DNA from: Saccoglossus kowalevskii
Lineage: Eukaryota > Hemichordata > Enteropneusta > Harrimaniidae
Assembly: GCF_000003605.2 (NCBI RefSeq)
Contig: NW_003119429.1
Span: 81,171-114,417 of the forward strand
Direction: 5' to 3'
DNA: 33,247 nt
Under the pieces are notes generated by a model, which saw only the letters and a list, made by a program, of their open reading frames with translations, was not told where the DNA came from and ran no database searches. Below are positions 30,301 to 33,247 of the stretch, piece after piece; position 1 is the first letter of the stretch, and each line of letters opens with the position of its first letter. Position numbers and translations under genes: made by a program.

Positions 30301-33029
30301 AAGCTCCAAGACTCTACTCACCACTCCCCGAACAAAGAGGATGGAAGATGTCCAATCTGTGTCACTGAGGTGGGGACGTACCCCTGACTCAGAGAGAGAG
30401 CCAGGTGACACTAGGGGATGTCGCACGTAGATGTGCGGTGGCCCACCAGTAAATGTGTCACCTGGTCTAGGAGGCTGATGCGTTCTGCCTCTGAGGTCTC
30501 AGAGTCCTGTGCGCGCACAATAATGCGCACAATGATGGATCGTCTCAGATTGAGCTGGCAAGAAATTTGTGGTACCGGGGTCTGGGGAAGGAGCCTTGGG
30601 ATCCAGTTGGGGGTGTTTTGGTCTCATCACACACTTTGGGGTCTGATCCCGAAACCACACCGACCGGGTAGCGTTTGGTCCAGTGGAAAATGTTGCATAA
30701 GATGTTACCCCACCCGGGGGCCTTAAGAGTTACCTCCTCCGTGGCTGACCACCGTTTGCGCGCACTGCACCCCACTCCGCACTCGGATGGACAGGGAGAC
30801 ATGCCGATGGGGTTGCTTTGGATAATGATGCCCGTGATCCCATAAGCATTGAATCAACCGAAAGTGGTCACCTCAAGGGTGGGGGTATTTACATCGTATC
30901 ACTAGGATTGATGATACTCTGTATCACCCTAAAGGCGTGGCTCACCGAGTCATTACGGATAGAAGACTCTGAGGGACCGCCCGAAGTACCGGCTGTATCC
31001 GACGCGAGCGAACTGTCTCCTTTCCACTTTAAATATGTGAGAGAGAGTGTGTTCGACTGTGCATTTCATGACAGGGTCGGTTCTCTCTGGGGACGCCCGT
31101 GGGTCGGTAAGAAGAAAGTCAAAACCCACAGCGGTAAATTTGTTACCGTTGTACCATTACCGCCCGACAAACCCTGGCTGGCTGAAAGTAGGGGGGAGGT
31201 GCAATGCAATGTGTGCCCTGACCCGAAAGCACTGCCCCATTATTGGGGGCTTGGCTGCCAGCATCCCCGTTGGCATTCAGCACCCGAAGCCCCAGAGGAG
31301 ACCTGGTGCGACTAGCCTGAGCCTCGGCCTCACCCAAATCAGCGGGAGAGCCGCGGCTGGGAATGGGGGGTTCCCCGGAAGAGACATGTTTGAATGCGAG
31401 TGATGTTTTTGTGTTTCTTCCTGCTTACCCACTGAAGGGGCCGCAGTGGAGATAGCTTGCTCCGACTGCGTCTGATCTACCCGGCCTGCCAGGGATGCAA
31501 TTTGCCCCCCGACAGTCCTTCGACCAAAGCCCTCATCTCGGAGGCAAACCCGTCACCATGCGAGGAAGGGACCCGCAACGGGTTCCATAGGAGAAAAGAC
31601 CTCCAGGGGCACAGCTTCGCTGTAGCCAGTAAAATCGGGTAATACCTGAAAACACAGACTGTGAGGATGCCCTCCGATCGGCGGGGGGAGCCTGAAAAAA
31701 TATCAGTACCTCCACCATCGGGCCTCCTACTCAACGTCTCGGTACACAAAGTACCGGTAGCCGAGTGTGAGGACTTTCCACTCATGCCAAACATACAACT
31801 TACTTTAACTGATTTTTACTGGACGCGCGACCTTGGTGTGAAAATACGAGTAACGCTGTCAGTCTCAGCGATTTTGATGGCTCTGAAAAAATATCTCAGG
31901 CCTCAGAACTCCAGTGAAAAACACACGCCTTCAACGCAAAAACCCTGAACCCTGCATGCAGCTACGGCAAAAGCATTTCGGATGCGGGTTCTATGCTGGT
32001 AAATTCTGAATATAACCACTGCACAGTCGTCTCGAAAAACTAGGAAACAAAAAACGGCAGCGAGCTTCTGGTGCTGTCATTACATCTATACATTTCTAAA
32101 TACATAGATCAAGCATAAAACGAAGACGACATGCATGACGGAAGCGAATTACAGTTGGAAAAGTTGAAGCAACGAAATCAATGAGTGATTAAGCTACGAC
32201 GCCGGGTTTTATTTCTTTGTTGTGAAAAATGCTACACACAAAAGGGAAAATGACACGAGGGTAAAAATGACAAAGAAAACTTATCCTACCAGCTACAATG
32301 TTGGATGCCGCAGCAGCGGCAACAACCCAAGCTAGAAACCCGGACAGGAAAAAATGCAAGCGATCCAGGCAGAGCCGCTAAACTTCATCCACGCTTGATG
32401 CGGAGAAAAAGAAGAGTGGATATCCAGCCCTAATGGCGCCGCCATATGGTTCGTGACATAAGGGAAAATAATCTTGGGGTAATGGGGCGTCACCTGCGTG
32501 CACGCGGGAATTTAATCCCAAGCGACGATAGCAACAAACGCTAAAAACGCAAAGGCTCATGGGTAGATGCTTGGGTAGATGGCACGCTATGGCCTTCTGT
32601 GGCATGCACAGGTGACATCTTCCCCGCTTTAAGCCTCTTCAATGATTCCACCCATGATTATATGTACCCCCATTTAGTACCAAATGAGCAAAATATTTGA
32701 GTTGGCCTATGTATAAAGAACCATGAATTCTCTATACAGACCACCTCATTTCAGTACCATATCTCATAATTGTTTTCTTTCTCCGCAGTGTTCTGTTCCC
32801 ACAGATTTCATTGTAATAATATTCACTTCTTACTTGCATCGTGGTCTATTTCCAAATTATCAACACTATTTTCTGTTATGCTACATCGGCTGAATATTTG
32901 TTCATTACAAAATACTGTGACCATCCCGCCAGAATGCCCCACCAATAGATCGGTAGATCCAAACTTTGTAACATCGTGCAATAAAATACTTTGTATTGGT
33001 CCACCTTTGGTTTCTAAAATAGATTTTAA
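21203..33029 (-). CDS. Unrecognised beta-propeller (FG-GAP/VCBS or WD-like) protein, 3' part, seven exons
   Basis: On the minus strand, 33029-32834, 27331-27222, 27178-27035, 25703-25536, 24372-24220, 21990-21853 and 21331-21203 join in phase into 345 residues plus TGA. The 5' exons lie beyond the window. Each exon carries a blade-like strand-turn-strand signature: DLLVGHSGGMVTVF, LSIVVGDSGGCINAF, NYILACDDNKQLHVI, STQIALGGQDGSIYIM, DYLLCVGYFNSVMLYH and TEVIISCLDNSIHFL. The last exon also has DVDNDGETEV, a DxDxDG loop typical of FG-GAP/VCBS repeats. This suggests a propeller of about seven blades. I do not recognise the family: the fold recalls ITFG2, kaptin or BBSome propellers, but I cannot align it to any of them from memory. 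There is no obvious signal peptide or membrane segment in the visible part. The gene converges with PACS. Function unknown. Confidence 0.8.
21332..21852 (-). other. GC-AG intron of the propeller gene (exons 6-7)
   Basis: 521-bp minus-strand intron with donor AAG|GCAAGT and acceptor TTTTGCAG. Contains a possible degraded TACTGTAAAAT repeat (21385-21525); otherwise plain AT-rich sequence. Confidence 0.75.
21385..21525. repeat. Possible degraded TACTGTAAAAT-ended repeat
   Basis: TACTGTAAAAT at 21385 is followed by AT-rich sequence with inverted TTTCACTGATTTAGC-like and GCTAAATTTTACATATTCAC segments. The right terminal repeat is missing. It begins about 54 bp beyond the acceptor side of propeller exon 7. 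Confidence 0.4.
21853..21990 (-). CDS. Propeller gene exon 6, GC donor
   Basis: Acceptor TCTTACAG; 46 codons, phase 0, encoding IYSVEYGSVHLPLMQIMSIP, RETVEMDYLLCVGYFNSVM and LYHAGK. The exon ends AAG|GCAAGT, the standard form of a GC-AG donor, and joins in phase to exon 7. No in-frame GT donor gives an alternative at this point. Confidence 0.8.
22180..23679. mobile_element. TTAA-flanked element, long copy in opposite orientation
   Basis: Starts after TTAA (22176-22179) with GGTAGAGATGCAGGTTCGTG, the inverse of the 3' end of the 14152-14835 copy, and ends with the inverse of that copy's 5' end (CCTGTCAGGTAAACTGCAT at 23661-23679). The outer terminal bases and TTAA at this end are lost. Homologous blocks are about 22180-22470, 22690-22880 and 23560-23679. 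Between them are about 220 bp and about 680 bp absent from the short copy. It lies in the propeller-gene intron between exons 6 and 5. Confidence 0.8.
24220..24372 (-). CDS. Propeller gene exon 5
   Basis: Acceptor GACGTCTAG, donor TTCCAG|GTAACA; 51 codons, phase 0. It encodes MCCGQFLPESEAATTPGDKS, a Ser/Thr-rich loop (a probable insertion between strands), and STQIALGGQDGSIYIMSSF, a clear blade signature with GGQDG turn. The initial Met is internal to the gene model; a separate start here is unlikely given the matching phases. Confidence 0.82.
24373..25535 (-). other. Propeller intron 4-5
   Basis: Contains the periodic repeat copy B (24520-24931) with its hairpin; the rest is AT-rich with no supported feature. 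Confidence 0.75.
24520..24931 (-). repeat. Interspersed repeat with about 160-bp periodicity and hairpin, copy B
   Basis: The minus strand matches 9327-9880, with two of the periodic units. Its first end carries a strong hairpin at 24926-24894: GTCCCCGTTCGGA, a 5-nt loop, then TCCGAAAACGGGGAC with a 2-nt bulge. A CGTCCGTCCGTTCGTGCG low-complexity tract follows. The second arm of this hairpin is lost in copy A. It lies between propeller exons 5 and 4. Confidence 0.78.
25536..25703 (-). CDS. Propeller gene exon 4
   Basis: Acceptor TGTTTACAG, donor ACGTCG|GTTAGT; 56 codons, phase 0 at both ends. It encodes SISKSAVVTCLLATNLTN, GHISNYILACDDNKQLHVIQ and GSILLTLHTQSVVTS: two strand pairs with a D-N turn, consistent with one propeller blade. 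Confidence 0.85.
25704..27034 (-). other. Propeller intron 3-4
   Basis: AT-rich, with the duplicated-unit repeat and hairpin at 26400-26720. A short further exon cannot be excluded, but none with good splice sites and phase was found. Confidence 0.6.
26400..26720 (+). repeat. Interspersed repeat with duplicated unit and terminal hairpin
   Basis: AGTATCAAAGCAATTGAG plus an AAGAAGT-GAAAAT segment occurs twice (from 26427 and 26583, period about 157). The right end has GCTCTGCTGTCAT (26683-26695) facing ATGGCAGCAGCGC (26701-26713), a hairpin with a 5-nt loop. The body GACAGACGATGGACAATCAC resembles tails of interspersed repeats common in mollusc genomes, by recollection only. Confidence 0.5.
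27035..27178 (-). CDS. Propeller gene exon 3 (5' boundary uncertain)
   Basis: Donor GCCATG|GTAACT is clear. The only in-phase acceptors are TATGTAAG at 27179-27180 or an AAG 6 nt further in; either leaves an intron of only about 43-49 bp. The exon encodes IKNIHLVVMRKQMWIQCSDK, NDVLLLSRIDLIPSLLKFEK and SQQIIAAM. The codons are plausible but the blade signature is weaker than in the other exons, so part of this exon could be mis-assigned. Confidence 0.55.
27222..27331 (-). CDS. Propeller gene exon 2
   Basis: Acceptor TTCTCAATAG, donor CCTCAG|GTAAGC; 110 nt. It continues the codon split with exon 1 (Thr) and encodes GNLSIVVGDSGGCINAFLPY and RPLWRLRLRDHLSIPQ. VVGDSGG repeats the exon 1 blade signature, which supports the join across the 5.5-kb retrotransposon-bearing intron. 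Confidence 0.88.
27853..28575 (-). pseudogene. DIRS-like tyrosine recombinase remnant
   Basis: Frame 28575-28333 carries SIGQVADSFVHLFDEVGLFH and GYRSALSP, the N-terminal core-binding pattern of these recombinases. Frame 28329-27853 carries LLLCPVRAWSCYQNRTKDSG, SITRWITAAVLEVYNT and VRAHEVCAIANSLVLASGA, matching the catalytic domain up to the box with the second catalytic arginine (H-x-x-R). Here that box reads HEVC: the arginine is Cys at 27985-27987. The domain is split over two frames, so it is inactive. Confidence 0.8.
28660..29560 (-). pseudogene. DIRS-like RNase H and following domain, frameshifted
   Basis: Frame 29560-29312 carries DSGTKVGGAHILDEQAQSIW, the DAS-x-x-GWGA start of DIRS-type RNase H. 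A second frame near 29290-29057 carries FELKAVHLALPHFPPVVRDH and VLLRSGNTAVV, the ELxAV and DN-T-V blocks, with the expected Asp replaced by Ser. A third frame (29157-28660) carries ELTARHIPGRLRLPN and DRFVALQNAKL then AWARVALLTPW and VYAFPSFLL, blocks typical of the region between RNase H and recombinase in these elements. Confidence 0.75.
29640..30110 (-). pseudogene. DIRS-like reverse transcriptase remnant
   Basis: The 29918-29652 frame encodes FGLCIAPYVFTRVIKRV then VHLNPYQEDWLLHNPDKAKH. This is the RT palm pattern of DIRS-type elements: the LPFGL-SAP-VFTK block followed by the catalytic Y-x-D-D box. Further on, in another frame, QQLVFLGMEFD (about 29700-29660) matches the FLGM-D block that follows the RT. 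The catalytic box reads YQED (29801-29790), so one of the paired aspartates is altered. Frameshifts and stops divide the domain. Confidence 0.75.
30100..31800 (-). pseudogene. Probable gag-like region of the DIRS-like element, heavily broken
   Basis: This region precedes the RT on the same strand and has coding-like composition with many stops. Pieces include a conserved-looking segment at 30426-30214 (SDTDWTSSILFVRGVVSRVL) followed by a basic Pro/Lys/Arg tail, as expected of a nucleic-acid-binding gag C-terminus. The assignment rests on position and composition, with no motif match. Confidence 0.35.
31961..32479 (-). other. Intron sequence between the DIRS-like block and palindromic copy 2
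   Basis: Intermediate base composition and no coding signal. It could be the untranslated leader or terminal region of the DIRS-like element, or host intron. Confidence 0.4.
32480..32632 (-). mobile_element. Palindromic MITE-like element, copy 2
   Basis: The minus strand of this stretch matches 10769-10933: it starts TTAAAGCGGGGAAGATGTCA, shares the core TCTACCCATGAGCCTTTGCG and TATCGTCGCTTGGG, and ends with an inverted GCAGGTGACGCCCCATTA. It lies about 200 nt from propeller exon 1, in the same intron as the DIRS-like element but separated from it by about 500 bp. Confidence 0.8.
32834..33029 (-). CDS. Propeller gene exon 1 of 7 visible
   Basis: Minus-strand acceptor CTATTTCAG, donor GATGCAA|GTAAGA; 196 nt. 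It encodes LKSILETKGGPIQSILLHDV, TKFGSTDLLVGHSGGMVTVF and CNEQIFSRCSITENSVDNLE, ending one base into a codon. The GGPI and DLLVGHSGG pattern is a propeller blade with a DG-type turn. Confidence 0.85.
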
Positions 33030-33064
33030 CTGAAATAGAAACAGAACATAGCACAACTATCATT

Positions 33065-33096
33065 TATTTATCATTTATCATTATTTATTTATTAAT

Positions 33097-33143
<47 letters not shown>

Positions 33144-33145
33144 TA
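33065..33145. repeat. (TTTA)n microsatellite
   Basis: About 80 nt of TTTA repeats with a few interruptions at the left, 36 nt upstream (in gene direction) of the first visible propeller exon. Confidence 0.95.
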
Positions 33146-33247
33146 AATCACTAATTTCTGTATTTCGTACTAATTTTTGAGGACCATGTGTGAGATAAGC
33201 CTATGGCTTAACATGTTTTGATCCTCTTTAAATAAAGTCTATTATTA

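Larger units (their letters stand above)
27622..31960 (-). mobile_element. Decayed DIRS-like (tyrosine-recombinase) retrotransposon
   Basis: A sharply bounded GC-rich block sits inside an AT-rich intron of the propeller gene, in the same orientation. Reading the minus strand from high to low coordinate it shows, in DIRS order, a gag-like region, reverse transcriptase, RNase H and its downstream domain, and a tyrosine recombinase. No integrase or LTR is visible. The coding parts are spread over several frames with stops, so the copy is inactive. Tyrosine-recombinase elements make no target-site duplication and none was seen. I could not identify the inverted or split terminal repeats, so the outer limits are set by base composition and may be off by 100 bp or more. 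Confidence 0.8.

Noticed and set aside
30818-31315. 165-codon plus-strand frame in the DIRS-like block
   Set aside because: It is antisense to the retrotransposon. GC-rich DNA gives long chance frames, and no domain is visible.
27622-31960. Retrovirus-like or LTR element
   Set aside because: There are no long terminal repeats, protease or integrase; the last domain is a tyrosine recombinase, as in DIRS-type elements.

Overview
The window is animal nuclear DNA: about 33 kb, AT-rich, with spliced genes whose introns run from a few hundred bases to several kb and carry many interspersed repeats. Both protein-coding genes were assembled by hand from splice sites and reading phase. The recognisable gene is a PACS (phosphofurin acidic cluster sorting) protein, a metazoan family. 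The repeats (a tRNA-derived SINE, TA- and TTAA-flanked MITEs, a DIRS-like retrotransposon, a repeat with a hairpin at one end) resemble those of marine invertebrate genomes. I cannot name the species or choose between a lophotrochozoan and an invertebrate deuterostome.

Layout: positions 1-3051 look like intron or 5' flank of PACS, with no exon that I can support. Positions 3052-15198 (+) hold 14 exons that join in frame into the last 646 codons and stop of PACS; the N-terminal cargo-binding part lies outside the window. Positions 15199-21202 are a gap between two convergent genes, holding presumed 3' UTRs and repeats. Positions 21203-33029 (-) hold seven exons that join in frame into 345 residues of a beta-propeller-like (FG-GAP/VCBS or WD-like) protein that I do not recognise; its 5' end lies beyond the window. 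The 5.5-kb intron between its first two visible exons holds a GC-rich, decayed DIRS-like tyrosine-recombinase retrotransposon at about 27.62-31.96 kb, in the same orientation as the host gene.

Repeats: a SINE with a 12-bp target-site duplication and A-rich tail (13495-13938); a TTAA-flanked MITE (14152-14835) with a longer relative (22180-23679); a palindromic element of about 155-165 bp present twice (10769-10933 and 32480-32632); MITEs with TACTGTAAAAT ends (2333-2528, 8175-8357, 18104-18269); a repeat with about 160-bp periodicity (9327-10000 and 24520-24931); and a pair of CCAAT-type inverted repeats (16592-16665 and 17880-17955). No rRNA, CRISPR, bacterial operon or prokaryotic feature was seen. 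The most notable observations are the one-blade-per-exon layout of the unrecognised propeller gene with a GC-AG intron, a possible 33-nt in-frame microexon in PACS, and the short and long forms of the TTAA element.
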